DNA of 14,840 nt from Pseudolabrys sp. (GCA_019246455.1 JAFAQJ010000035.1:1-14840); one strand, 5' to 3'; positions 1-6,425 are shown, counted from the first letter of the stretch. The notes: generated from the sequence alone by a model not told the origin. Numbers and translations are program-made.

Positions 1-7
1 TGTCCTT
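1..7 (-). promoter_or_regulatory. Possible ribosome-binding site of a gene beyond the left edge
   Basis: Read on the minus strand, the ArsR stop codon TGA runs straight into AAGGACA, which contains a good AAGGA Shine-Dalgarno core. This suggests another gene begins just outside the window, cotranscribed with the repressor. Family knowledge makes an arsenic-resistance gene (arsC, acr3/arsB, arsH or similar) the natural candidate, but nothing of it is visible here. Confidence 0.35.
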
Positions 8-352
8 TCAAGCCGGGATTTTGGCGCGCTTGCGCGCGGGCTTGCAGGCGACGGCGGGCGCACACGAGACGCCGCCACAGCAGTTTTCGGTGAGGAAGCC
101 GAGCAGGGCGTTCATGGTGTCGAACTGCGCGGCATAGATCATCGAGCGGCCCTGCCGCCGTACGGTGACGAGGCCGGCATCGCGCAGCCGATCGAAATGG
201 AAGGTCAGCGCGCTCGGCGCGAGCCTGAGCTTGTCGGCGACCTGCCCGGCTGGCAGCCCTTCGGGCCCGACCTCGACCAGCAGGCGGTACACATCGAGAC
301 GGTTGTCTTGCGCGAGCGCCGCCAGCGCCGCTACGGCTTCGACATTTTTCAT
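8..352 (-). CDS. arsR: ArsR/SmtB-family metalloregulatory repressor, probably As(III)-responsive
   Basis: This is a 114-residue winged-helix repressor of the ArsR/SmtB family, which binds operator DNA as a dimer and releases it when thiophilic metal(loid)s bind. Residues 5-70 carry the family signature: LAALAQDNRLDVYRLL, then the recognition helix region APSALTFHFDRLRDAGLV, then the wing VRRQGRSMIY. The classical ELCVCDL metal box in helix 3 is missing. Four cysteines sit in the tail instead (C91, C92, C97, C103, around NCCGG). That resembles the C-terminal arsenite site described for Acidithiobacillus ferrooxidans ArsR (C95, C96, C102). The ATG lies inside an inverted repeat and has no Shine-Dalgarno sequence, so the mRNA may be leaderless; no good alternative start exists. 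Arsenite as inducer is inference, because no other ars gene lies in the window and antimonite or another soft metal is possible. Confidence 0.88.
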   Translation of the reverse strand: MKNVEAVAALAALAQDNRLDVYRLLVEVGPEGLPAGQVADKLRLAPSALTFHFDRLRDAGLVTVRRQGRSMIYAAQFDTMNALLGFLTENCCGGVSCAPAVACKPARKRAKIPA

Positions 353-374
353 ATTTCAATGGCTATTGAAATAT
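351..374. promoter_or_regulatory. ArsR operator O1, perfect inverted repeat over the arsR start
   Basis: Two perfect 10-nt arms (ATATTTCAAT and ATTGAAATAT) flank a GGCT spacer. The core can be written ATTTCA-N8-TGAAAT at 353-372. It overlaps the first two bases of the arsR start codon, so a bound repressor would block transcription of its own gene. An AT-rich imperfect dyad of this size is usual for ArsR operators. Autoregulation is inferred from position. Confidence 0.75.
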
Positions 375-382
375 ATGGCGTC

Positions 383-388
383 GGTCAA
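383..388 (-). promoter_or_regulatory. Candidate -35 element of the arsR promoter
   Basis: On the minus strand this reads TTGACC, five of six matches to the sigma-70 -35 consensus, and it lies between the two operator copies. The hexamer 17 nt downstream (TAGCCA) is a poor -10, so the promoter assignment is weak. If right, transcription would start at or within a few bases of the ATG, in keeping with the absent Shine-Dalgarno. Confidence 0.3.
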
Positions 389-393
389 GGGAT

Positions 394-413
394 ATTTCAG
401 TGATTATTGAAAT
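394..413. promoter_or_regulatory. ArsR operator O2, second copy of the dyad
   Basis: ATTTCA-N8-TGAAAT recurs here with the same hexamers and the same 8-nt spacer as O1. The two centres are 41 bp apart, close to four helical turns, so dimers bound at both sites would lie on about the same face of the DNA. Since arsR and the small gene at 522 diverge, O2 could also influence rightward transcription. Function is inferred from the repetition. Confidence 0.65.
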
Positions 414-432
414 GAACGATGGCATTTGTTGC

Positions 433-457
433 AATTGGTGCGACGCCACAACCAATT
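433..457. repeat. Inverted repeat in the arsR/small-gene intergenic region
   Basis: AATTGGT (433-439) and ACCAATT (451-457) form a perfect 7-bp dyad with an 11-nt spacer. It differs from the ArsR-type dyads. It may be a regulator site for the small secreted-protein gene or a chance palindrome. The rest of the 414-521 gap shows no clear promoter. Confidence 0.35.
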
Positions 458-521
458 TCCTAGATCACAACTAAAAGGCGCGATCAAATTCCTTCTTTGA
501 AATGGAGACTTGGGGGGACAG

Positions 522-780
522 ATGAAGAAAATCACGCTGGGTTTCTTGCTCTTCCTGACGAGCACCGGCATTGCATTTGCTCAGTATTACCGCAGCGGGT
601 CGGGCAGTATCTACGGCGGCGGCTTTGGCAGGGGCTCGAAATTCAAGTAGTCATTCGACAAATGGCTACATCACTAATCAGGGCACTTACGTCCCGCCGC
701 ATTACCAGACAAACCCGAACAGCACCCAATACGACAACTACAGCACACGCGGGAATATGAATCCTTCTGCGGGTCAGTAG
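522..780 (+). pseudogene. Small secreted Gly/Ser/Asn-rich protein gene, frameshifted by one extra A
   Basis: An ATG at 522, behind a GGGGGGA Shine-Dalgarno, opens a frame with a signal peptide (MKKITLGFLLFLTSTGIAFA, then a likely cut before QYYRSGSG). It stops at 648-650 after 42 residues. A second frame then encodes NSSSHSTNGYITNQGTY followed by VPPHYQTNPNSTQYDNYSTRG and a stop at 778-780. I recognise both halves as one small-protein type common in Bradyrhizobium relatives, whose C-terminus has a GTYV-PH-TNPN-STQ-DNY-TRG pattern. Reading the AAA at 639-641 as AA joins them into one 85-residue protein through GSNSSSHS. The function of the family is unknown to me; the product should be exported to the periplasm or beyond. 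The break may be a real mutation or an assembly error. If real, only the 42-residue peptide is made. Confidence 0.75.
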
Positions 781-799
781 GCACTCGCTCGCCTCGCTG

Positions 800-2143
800 T
801 TAGCTCCGCAACAAACGCGCCGCGAAGAAACCATCGACTCCGCCCAAGCGCGGCTCGGGATCGGGCAGGTGTACCGGCAATGTGCGCAGGTCGCCGCTCG
901 GAGAAATTAGTTCGGCGCGGCCTGCGACGTCCTCCGGCTTGATCGGTTGTCGCTTCATACGCGGGTCGCGCCGGAGCAACTCTTCGATTTGCTGTTCGCC
1001 TTCCTCAGGCTCCAGCGAACACACGCAATAAATCAAGATGCCGCCGGGTTTGGTGAGCGCGACCGCTTTGTCGAGCAGCCGCGTCTGCAACGATGTCAGC
1101 ACGGCGATATCGGCCTCGCCCTTAAGCCACGGCACATCGGGATGGCGGCGAATCGTGCCGGTCGACGAGCAGGGCGCGTCGAGCAACACAGCGTCGAACG
1201 GCTCGGCATCCGAACCGACTTGCCATTCGAGCGCATCGGCTGCGACCGTCTCGGCCTTCAATCCCAGTCGCGTGAAATTCTCTGACAGCCGCGCTAGCCG
1301 TTGCGCGGAGCGATCGACCGCCGTCACGTGTGCGCCGCCAAGAGCGAGCTGCGCGGTCTTGCCGCCGGGCGCCGCGCACAGATCGGCGACTCGTTTGCCT
1401 TTGATGTCGCCGAACAAACGTGCCGGCAGCGCCGCGGCGGCGTCTTGCACCCACCATGCGCCTTCGTGAAATCCGGGGAGTAGCGTGATCGAGCCGTGGG
1501 CCAATGTGCGTACGGTGCCGGTTGGCAGCGCGCGGCCATGCACCTTATCTGCCCACCGCTCGGCTTCGCCTTTGACGGTCAGATCGAGCGCGGGCTCTTC
1601 GCCGTTCATCGCCGCGATCGCACGGGTAATTTCATTCCCGTAAGTCTTGCGCCAGCGCGCCATCAGCCAGTCCGGCGTGTCGCGCGATACGTCGATTTTG
1701 AGGGTGGATCTGCTCTGCGCCACGCGGCGCAGCACGGCGTTGACAAGACCGGCGTAGCGCGATGCGCGCCGGTCGGCCTGCGCGAGGCGCACCGACAGAT
1801 CGACCGCGGCATGGTCGGGTACGTCGAGCCACAGGATTTGCGCGGCACCGACCAGCAGGATCGTTTCGATGCGCGGCGCGTCGGTGGGGAACCCCTTGTC
1901 GAGGAAACCGAGCACAAGATGGCGCAACGTGCCGAGCCGGCGCAGCACGGTCGCGGCCAGGCGGCGCATCAGCGCGCGGTCGCGGTCGGCGAGCGACGGC
2001 AGCCCCGGATGCGCCGCTTTGCCGGACAATTGCTCGTCGAGGGCAATCTTGCGGCGGAGCACGCCGTCGAGGATGTCGGCGGCGATACGGCGTGCGGCTA
2101 GGCCGGGAACTTCAGGTTGCGGAGAGAGACGCTGACGCGGCAT
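800..2143 (-). CDS. rsmB: RsmB/NOP-family SAM-dependent RNA (cytosine-5) methyltransferase
   Basis: This 447-residue protein has the Sun/RsmB architecture: an N-terminal NusB-like helical RNA-binding domain (about 14-145) and a Rossmann-fold methyltransferase domain (about 215-447). SAM-binding motif I is DLCAAPGGKTAQL (254-266) and the acidic motif is VTAVDRS (273-279). Motif IV, LDAPCSSTG (321-329), carries C325, and motif VI, YCVCSLEPEEGE, carries C375, which by homology is the nucleophile forming the covalent adduct with cytosine. RsmB methylates C967 of 16S rRNA in E. coli. The same target is likely here, but related paralogues modify other cytosines. The start fits the conserved family N-terminus (PGLAARRIAADIL), although no strong Shine-Dalgarno precedes it. 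It converges with the small secreted-protein gene, 19 nt apart. Confidence 0.9.
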   Translation of the reverse strand: MPRQRLSPQPEVPGLAARRIAADILDGVLRRKIALDEQLSGKAAHPGLPSLADRDRALMRRLAATVLRRLGTLRHLVLGFLDKGFPTDAPRIETILLVGAAQILWLDVPDHAAVDLSVRLAQADRRASRYAGLVNAVLRRVAQSRSTLKIDVSRDTPDWLMARWRKTYGNEITRAIAAMNGEEPALDLTVKGEAERWADKVHGRALPTGTVRTLAHGSITLLPGFHEGAWWVQDAAAALPARLFGDIKGKRVADLCAAPGGKTAQLALGGAHVTAVDRSAQRLARLSENFTRLGLKAETVAADALEWQVGSDAEPFDAVLLDAPCSSTGTIRRHPDVPWLKGEADIAVLTSLQTRLLDKAVALTKPGGILIYCVCSLEPEEGEQQIEELLRRDPRMKRQPIKPEDVAGRAELISPSGDLRTLPVHLPDPEPRLGGVDGFFAARLLRS

Positions 2144-2250
2144 TGCGGCAACATTGCCACGAATTGTGTCGGTCTCGCGAACACGGAAGCGTGTCTACGG
2201 AATAAGGCTCGCGCACGTGCGGATGTCCGGCGGACGACCGCCCTGCACAG

Positions 2251-2280
2251 CGCGGACCATCGCGGACCAAGCGGACCATG
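2251..2280. repeat. Three short direct repeats (GCGGACCA) upstream of rsmB
   Basis: GCGGACCA occurs at 2252-2259, 2262-2269 and 2271-2278, with 10-nt and 9-nt periods. The array sits in the 155-nt gap between the second transpeptidase and rsmB, about 110 nt before the rsmB start. Spacing near one helical turn would suit cooperative binding of a regulator, but a minor tandem duplication explains it equally well. A short GTCCG-G-CGGAC hairpin lies just beside it at 2225-2235. Confidence 0.45.
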
Positions 2281-2298
2281 GAGCGATGTACCGCGCTT

Positions 2299-2835
2299 CT
2301 AGGGCAGGACGTAGACCGGCGTGCCGACCGCGGTACGCGCGTACAGGTCGAGAATGTCCTCGTTGTACATGCGAATGCAGCCGTGCGACACGAAATGGCC
2401 AACCGAGCGCGGCTCGTTGGTGCCGTGGATCGCGTAATTGCCGCGGTCCAATCCCAGCGCCGCTTCTCCCATCGGATTGCGCGGCGAACCCCCTGGAATC
2501 ACTGCAGGAAGTTGCGGATTGCGCATCCAGATATCTTCGGGCGGGCCCCAAGACGGGCGAATGTGCTTGCGCGCGATGAAGGCGCGGCCATGCCAGGCCA
2601 TGCCGGCACGCCCGACACCGACGGGATAACGGACCGCCGCGCCGTTGCCGAGCACGAAATACAACGTGCGTTGGTTCGTGTATACGACGATGCTCCCGGC
2701 CGGATAAGGCGCGGAATAGCCGATTGTCTCGCGTGCGCTCGCCGCATGGCTGAGAAGCACCAGCAGCGCGACGAACGCAACCACAATCGTCACGAGGCGA
2801 TACATCGGCCCGGTGTTCGCGTTGTCCATGCTCAT
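2299..2835 (-). CDS. L,D-transpeptidase (YkuD domain), second of a tandem pair
   Basis: This 178-residue protein has an N-terminal hydrophobic segment (about 11-33, YRLVTIVVAFVALLVLL, then SHAASA), a signal peptide or membrane anchor directing it to the periplasm. The rest is a YkuD domain. The catalytic signature is complete: H137 in YAIHGTNEP and SHGCIRM (150-156) with nucleophile C153 and R155. Enzymes of this fold make 3-3 peptidoglycan cross-links or attach proteins to peptidoglycan; which applies cannot be told from sequence. The ATG overlaps the stop of the preceding transpeptidase in an ATGA arrangement, implying cotranscription and translational coupling. M3 or M11 are possible later starts. 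The start region lacks a strong Shine-Dalgarno, which fits coupling. Confidence 0.88.
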   Translation of the reverse strand: MSMDNANTGPMYRLVTIVVAFVALLVLLSHAASARETIGYSAPYPAGSIVVYTNQRTLYFVLGNGAAVRYPVGVGRAGMAWHGRAFIARKHIRPSWGPPEDIWMRNPQLPAVIPGGSPRNPMGEAALGLDRGNYAIHGTNEPRSVGHFVSHGCIRMYNEDILDLYARTAVGTPVYVLP

Positions 2836-3374
2836 TGCTCGACGATCACGGGCGTTCCGACGTCGACCAGCCGATACAACGTGCGGATGTCGCGGTTGAA
2901 CATGCGGATGCAGCCGTGCGAGACGAAGCCGCCGATCGAGCCCGGATTATTGGTGCCGTGGATGGCGTATTCGCCGCCGCGCATCGTGAGCGCCGCCTCG
3001 CCCATCGGATTATTGGCCGCGCCTCCCGCAATCACGTCGGGCAGGTTCGGGTTTTCACGTCTGATGTCGTCGGGCGGCGACCACGCGGGTTTCACGAATT
3101 TGCCTTCGATCGTCGCCGTGCCGTTCCAGGTCTGGCCGCTCTTACCGACGCCGACCGGAAAACTCAGCGCGCGGCCATTTTCCATCACAAAATAGAGCCG
3201 GCGTTCGGACGTCTTCACAACGACAGTGCCGGGCGCGTAGCCGTGCGCCTCGACAATGACCTCGCGCGCCGCCGAATGCGCGGCGAAGGCCACGATGAAG
3301 GCGCCGCCGAAAACGATGACGATGAACAGAATTGCCCGCTTGACCATGACGCGCCACCAGCCGCGCGCGATCAT
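2832..3374 (-). CDS. L,D-transpeptidase (YkuD domain), first of a tandem pair
   Basis: This 180-residue protein has the same design as its downstream neighbour. A signal-peptide or anchor segment (about 11-36, VKRAILFIVIVFGGAFIVAF, then AAHSAA) leads into a YkuD domain with H139 in YAIHGTNNP and SHGCIRM (152-158) carrying nucleophile C155. The two proteins share YxPG near the domain start, YPVGVG/FPVGVG, a W-PPxDI segment and NPMGEAAL, so they look like an old local duplication. The start is uncertain: M1 has no Shine-Dalgarno, whereas M10 at 3347 is preceded by GGTGG and gives a more typical signal peptide. It is separated from acs by a terminator, so it probably heads its own transcript. 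Confidence 0.88.
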   Translation of the reverse strand: MIARGWWRVMVKRAILFIVIVFGGAFIVAFAAHSAAREVIVEAHGYAPGTVVVKTSERRLYFVMENGRALSFPVGVGKSGQTWNGTATIEGKFVKPAWSPPDDIRRENPNLPDVIAGGAANNPMGEAALTMRGGEYAIHGTNNPGSIGGFVSHGCIRMFNRDIRTLYRLVDVGTPVIVEQ

Positions 3375-3383
3375 ATTCGCGGG

Positions 3384-3389
3384 ATTGTA
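3384..3389 (-). promoter_or_regulatory. Candidate -10 element of the transpeptidase pair
   Basis: The minus strand reads TACAAT, five of six matches to the sigma-70 -10 consensus, in the short gap between the acs terminator and the first transpeptidase. No good -35 lies at the expected distance. Transcription from here would start near 3377, only a few bases before M1 but about 30 nt before M10, which favours the later start. Confidence 0.3.
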
Positions 3390-3445
3390 GAGCCTGAGCG
3401 GAAGCTGATGTTTACGTTAAGACGACGAATGGAACCGAAAACGTT

Positions 3446-3473
3446 AACGCCCGCCTCAAGCGAGGCGGGCGTT
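3446..3473 (-). terminator. Rho-independent-like terminator after acs
   Basis: A perfect 12-bp GC-rich stem (AACGCCCGCCTC and GAGGCGGGCGTT) closes a 4-nt AAGC loop, 15 nt after the acs stop. On the minus strand it is followed by AACGTTTTCGG, a short and interrupted T-run. Its strength and position between two minus-strand genes point to separation of acs from the transpeptidase operon. Confidence 0.75.
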
Positions 3474-3488
3474 TGAAGCTGACAGCGC

Positions 3489-5453
3489 CTACACGCCGGC
3501 TTTCGCCGCGAGCTTCTTGTTCTGCCGGTTGTTCACCAGATCGTCGACCACGGCCGGATCTGCGAGTGTCGTGGTATCGCCGAGATTGGTGTACTCGTCC
3601 TCGGCGATCTTGCGCAGGATGCGCCGCATGATCTTGCCGGAGCGCGTCTTCGGCAAACCGGGCGCGAACTGAATGAGATCAGGCGAGGCGATGGGCCCGA
3701 TCTCCTTGCGCACCCACTGCACCAGTTCCTTGCGCAGGTCCTCGGTCGGCTTCTCGCCGGCCATCAGGGTGACGTAGGCATAGATGCCCTGGCCCTTGAT
3801 GTCGTGCGGATATCCGACCACGGCGGCTTCGGATACTTTCGGATGCGCGACCAGTGCGCTTTCGACCTCCGCGGTGCCCATACGATGGCCGGCGACGTTG
3901 ATGACGTCGTCGACGCGACCGGTGATCCAGTAATAGCCGTCGGCGTCGCGCCGGCAGCCGTCGCCGGTGAAGTATTTGTTCTTGTAGGTCGAGAAGTACG
4001 TCTGTTCGAAACGCTCATGATCGCCATAGACCGTGCGCATCTGGCCCGGCCATGAGTCGTTAATGCACAGGTTGCCCGAGGTCGCGCCCTCGAGCGTCTT
4101 GCCGTCGGCGTCGACGATCTCGGGCTTGATGCCGAAGAACGGCTTGGTCGCCGAGCCAGGCTTGAGCATAATCGCGCCCGGCAGCGGCGTGATGAGAATG
4201 CCGCCGGTTTCGGTCTGCCACCAAGTATCGACGATCGGACAACGGTCTTCACCGACGACACGGTGATACCACTCCCACGCTTCCGGATTGATCGGCTCGC
4301 CGACCGAGCCGAGCAGCCGCAACGATTGGCGCGAGGTCTTCTTCACCGGCCCATCGCCGGCCTGCATCAGCGCGCGGATCGCAGTCGGCGCGGTGTAGAA
4401 GGTGTTGACCTTGTGCTTGTCGATGACTTCCCAGAACCGCGAATTGGTCGGGTAATTCGGTACGCCTTCGAACATCAGCGAGATCGCGCCGTTCGAGAGC
4501 GGCCCGTAGAGAATGTAGCTGTGGCCGGTGACCCAGCCGACGTCGGCGGTACACCAGTAGATGTCGCCGTCGTGATAATCGAACACGTATTGGTGAGTGA
4601 TCGAGGTGTAGACCAGATAGCCGCCAGTGGTGTGCAGCACGCCCTTTGGTTTTCCGGTTGAGCCCGAGGTGTAGAGGATGAACAGCGGGTCCTCGGCGCT
4701 CATCTCCTCGCAGGGACATGCCGCCGGCACGGTCCTGGCAACGTCATCGTAATAGACGTCGCGGCCGGCTTTCATCTTGACCGGCGCATTGGTGCGCTTG
4801 ACGACGATCACGCTCTTGACGCCGGATACTTTCTCGCAGGCGGCGTCGACATTGTCCTTAAGTGGGATCTTGCGGCCACCGCGGATGCCTTCATCGGCGG
4901 TGACGATCACTTCCGACTTGCAGTCTTCGACGCGGCCGGCAATCGAATCCGGCGAGAATCCGCCGAACACCACCGAGTGGATTGCGCCGATACGCGCGCA
5001 GGCGAGGATGGCGTAAGCCGCCTCGACGATCATCGGCAGATAGATGGTGACGCGATCGCCTTTCTTGACCCCCTGTTTTTTCAGGACGTTGGCGAACTTC
5101 TGCACCTCAGCGTGTAGCTGCTTGTAGGTGACAGTCTTCGAATCCTTCGGATCGTCGCCTTCCCAGATTAGCGCGGTCTGATTGCCGCGCTTCTCGAGAT
5201 GGCGATCGACGCAGTTGAAGCAGGCGTTAAGCTTGCCGTCCTCGAACCATTTGATCGAAATATTGCCCGGCGCGAAGGAGACGTTTTTCACCTTGGTGAA
5301 GGGCTTCGACCAAGTGATGCGCTTGGCCTGCTCGCCCCAGAACTTGTTGGGATCGGCGATCGAGGCGGCGTACATTTCCTTGTACTTGGCCTCGTTGACG
5401 TAAGCCCGCGCCGCCCAGTCCGACGGCACGCCATAAACTTTGTCTTCTGACAT
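3489..5453 (-). CDS. acs: Acetyl-CoA synthetase (acetate--CoA ligase, AMP-forming)
   Basis: This 654-residue cytoplasmic enzyme activates acetate with ATP to acetyl-AMP and then forms acetyl-CoA, feeding the TCA and glyoxylate cycles. Its length is normal for Acs. Visible family motifs are the P-loop-like [15 protein letters not shown] (261-275), the adenylate and acetate-pocket motif [10 protein letters not shown] (409-418), whose Trp pair restricts the pocket to small acyl groups, the hinge region [20 protein letters not shown] (494-513), and [11 protein letters not shown] (601-611). K607 in that last motif matches the lysine that is reversibly acetylated in Salmonella Acs (K609), so similar control by a Pat/CobB pair is likely. 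The ATG follows GGGAGGAG with a short spacer, a strong ribosome-binding site. It is transcribed alone, with a terminator downstream. Confidence 0.97.
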   Translation of the reverse strand: MSEDKVYGVPSDWAARAYVNEAKYKEMYAASIADPNKFWGEQAKRITWSKPFTKVKNVSFAPGNISIKWFEDGKLNACFNCVDRHLEKRGNQTALIWEGDDPKDSKTVTYKQLHAEVQKFANVLKKQGVKKGDRVTIYLPMIVEAAYAILACARIGAIHSVVFGGFSPDSIAGRVEDCKSEVIVTADEGIRGGRKIPLKDNVDAACEKVSGVKSVIVVKRTNAPVKMKAGRDVYYDDVARTVPAACPCEEMSAEDPLFILYTSGSTGKPKGVLHTTGGYLVYTSITHQYVFDYHDGDIYWCTADVGWVTGHSYILYGPLSNGAISLMFEGVPNYPTNSRFWEVIDKHKVNTFYTAPTAIRALMQAGDGPVKKTSRQSLRLLGSVGEPINPEAWEWYHRVVGEDRCPIVDTWWQTETGGILITPLPGAIMLKPGSATKPFFGIKPEIVDADGKTLEGATSGNLCINDSWPGQMRTVYGDHERFEQTYFSTYKNKYFTGDGCRRDADGYYWITGRVDDVINVAGHRMGTAEVESALVAHPKVSEAAVVGYPHDIKGQGIYAYVTLMAGEKPTEDLRKELVQWVRKEIGPIASPDLIQFAPGLPKTRSGKIMRRILRKIAEDEYTNLGDTTTLADPAVVDDLVNNRQNKKLAAKAGV

Positions 5454-5468
5454 CGCACTCCTCCCGCG

Positions 5469-5489
5469 GATGCGGGTCCGGCCCGCATC
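5469..5489 (-). promoter_or_regulatory. Hairpin in the acs leader, next to the ribosome-binding site
   Basis: GATGCGGG (5469-5476) and CCCGCATC (5482-5489) form a perfect 8-bp stem with a 5-nt loop. On the minus strand the 3' arm ends 3 nt before the acs Shine-Dalgarno sequence at 5465-5458. It could tune translation or mRNA stability. No known riboswitch consensus was recognised. Confidence 0.5.
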
Positions 5490-5511
5490 TCCTTTATCCT
5501 TTTGTCACGGG

Positions 5512-5541
5512 ATTATGCGCCCCCGGTTTGATCTCGGACAA
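5512..5541 (-). promoter_or_regulatory. Candidate sigma-70 promoter of acs
   Basis: On the minus strand TTGTCC (5541-5536) is followed after 18 nt by CATAAT (5517-5512), which are four-of-six and five-of-six matches to the consensus hexamers. Transcription would begin near 5505, giving a leader of about 50 nt that contains the hairpin at 5469-5489. Confidence 0.45.
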
Positions 5542-5548
5542 GCCGGGG
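5521..5548. repeat. Inverted repeat between the DUF1761 gene and acs
   Basis: CCCCGGTTTG (5521-5530) and CAAGCCGGGG (5539-5548) pair over 10 positions with one G-T wobble and an 8-nt loop. It lies 32 nt past the stop of the DUF1761 gene, so it may help end the tsaD operon, but no T-run follows on the minus strand. It also overlaps the putative acs promoter. It resembles the GC-rich palindromes often dispersed between genes in bradyrhizobial genomes. Confidence 0.45.
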
Positions 5549-5580
5549 CGACGTTCCACTTTAGTTGCAGGATCAGGGAC

Positions 5581-6006
5581 TTAGGAGCCGATTGAGCCCA
5601 CGATGGCGCCGATGATCAGGAGCACGCCAAGCCAATGGCCGGCGTCGATGACGGTCAGCATGAAACGGCGGCCGGGATAGGCGTTGTTGACGAGAATGGT
5701 GGTGAATACGAAACCGAGCCAGATCAGCGCCCCCGAGATCGCGCCGGTGCGGATCGTCTGCATGCCAGTGTGAAACAGGATGCCTTGCATGGCGCCCGCC
5801 ATCACGATCTCGGCGATGAAGGAGAGAACGAAGGGTGCGGCCTTGGCGGCGCCGGACTTGCCGGCGTTCTTGGCCTTCATGCTGTCGCGCGTTTCGCCCT
5901 GGGCGGCAAGCCAGGCCTTGCCGAGGAGACTGTGGTAGATCGCGCCGAAAATCCACGCGGCGATCGCAGCGACGAGAAGCGCGGTCCAGTTGGTCGGCTG
6001 CATCAT
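5581..6006 (-). CDS. DUF1761-family integral membrane protein
   Basis: This is a 141-residue predicted inner-membrane protein. Four hydrophobic segments are visible: about 7-29 (WTALLVAAIAAWIFGAIY), 58-80 (PFVLSFIAEIVMAGAM), 88-109 (AISGALIWLGFVFTTIL) and 114-141 (FMLTVIDAGHWLGVLLII). The opening NW-ALLVAAIAAWIFGAIYHSLLGKAWLA and the later G-LIWLGFVFTTILVNNAY match the DUF1761 pattern, whose function is unknown. A longer reading frame exists upstream, but it would lie inside the EVE-domain gene. The ATG at 6006 forms an ATGA overlap with that gene's stop and is preceded by GGTGGGGTGA, so it is the better start. It is the last gene of the tsaD operon and is probably translationally coupled. 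Confidence 0.85.
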   Translation of the reverse strand: MMQPTNWTALLVAAIAAWIFGAIYHSLLGKAWLAAQGETRDSMKAKNAGKSGAAKAAPFVLSFIAEIVMAGAMQGILFHTGMQTIRTGAISGALIWLGFVFTTILVNNAYPGRRFMLTVIDAGHWLGVLLIIGAIVGSIGS

Positions 6007-6425
6007 GATTTCACCCCACCCATCTTGCACACGAGTTTCCACTCGGCCTCGGTGACCGGCTGCACCGACAGCCGCGAATATTTCACCAACGCCATGTCCT
6101 TGAGCTTCGGGTCTTTCTTGATGGCTTCGAGCGTGACCGGCTTCGGCAGAGCTTCGACGCCGCGCATATCGACCACCACCCACGGCTCGTCTTTCTTGGC
6201 GGTGGGGTCGGGGTAGGCCTCCTTCACGATCTCGGCGATGCCGGCGATCTCCTTGCCGACATTGGAGTGGTAGAAGAACGCGTGATCACCTTTCCTCATC
6301 TTGGTGAGATTGGCGCGCGCCGTGAAGTTGCGCACGCCGGTCCACGGCTCGCCCTTCGCGCCCTTCTTCATCTGCATCTCGAACGACCAAACGTCGGGCT
6401 CGGATTTGATCAACCAGTACGCCAC
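6003..6425 (-). CDS. EVE-domain protein (thymocyte nuclear protein 1-like, PUA/YTH-related fold)
   Basis: This 140-residue protein is a stand-alone EVE domain. Family features run the whole length: MAYWLIKSEPDVWSF at the start, WTGVRNFTARANL (28-40), the loop GDHAFFYHSN (46-55), EIAGIAEIVKEAYPDP, and the C-terminal YSRLSVQPVTEAEWKLV. EVE domains share the PUA/YTH fold and are thought to recognise modified bases in DNA or RNA; the ligand of this clade is not known to me. It begins with GTG directly after the gpsA stop codon (no gap), with GGGAGGAA placed inside the end of gpsA as the ribosome-binding site. It is the third gene in the tsaD operon, where the link to a tRNA-modifying enzyme is suggestive but unproven. 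Confidence 0.92.
   Translation of the reverse strand: MAYWLIKSEPDVWSFEMQMKKGAKGEPWTGVRNFTARANLTKMRKGDHAFFYHSNVGKEIAGIAEIVKEAYPDPTAKKDEPWVVVDMRGVEALPKPVTLEAIKKDPKLKDMALVKYSRLSVQPVTEAEWKLVCKMGGVKS

Noticed and set aside
639..650. Programmed ribosomal frameshifting in the small secreted gene
   Set aside because: No X-XXY-YYZ slippery site fits the required shift, and AAG-TAG is not a known efficient +1 site. A one-base insertion is the simpler reading, though not excluded.
1496..2101. A 201-codon plus-strand frame opposite rsmB
   Set aside because: It lies antisense to the conserved NusB-like and linker regions of the methyltransferase and shows only low-complexity Arg/Ala/Gly-rich sequence.
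2278..3195. A 305-codon plus-strand frame across the transpeptidase pair
   Set aside because: Both transpeptidases on the other strand have complete catalytic motifs. This frame has no domain signature and no convincing ribosome-binding site.
6007..6183. A longer start for the DUF1761 protein extending 59 codons upstream
   Set aside because: The extension lies inside the EVE-domain gene in another frame and is Arg/Gly-rich without hydrophobic character. The family N-terminus begins at the ATG at 6006.
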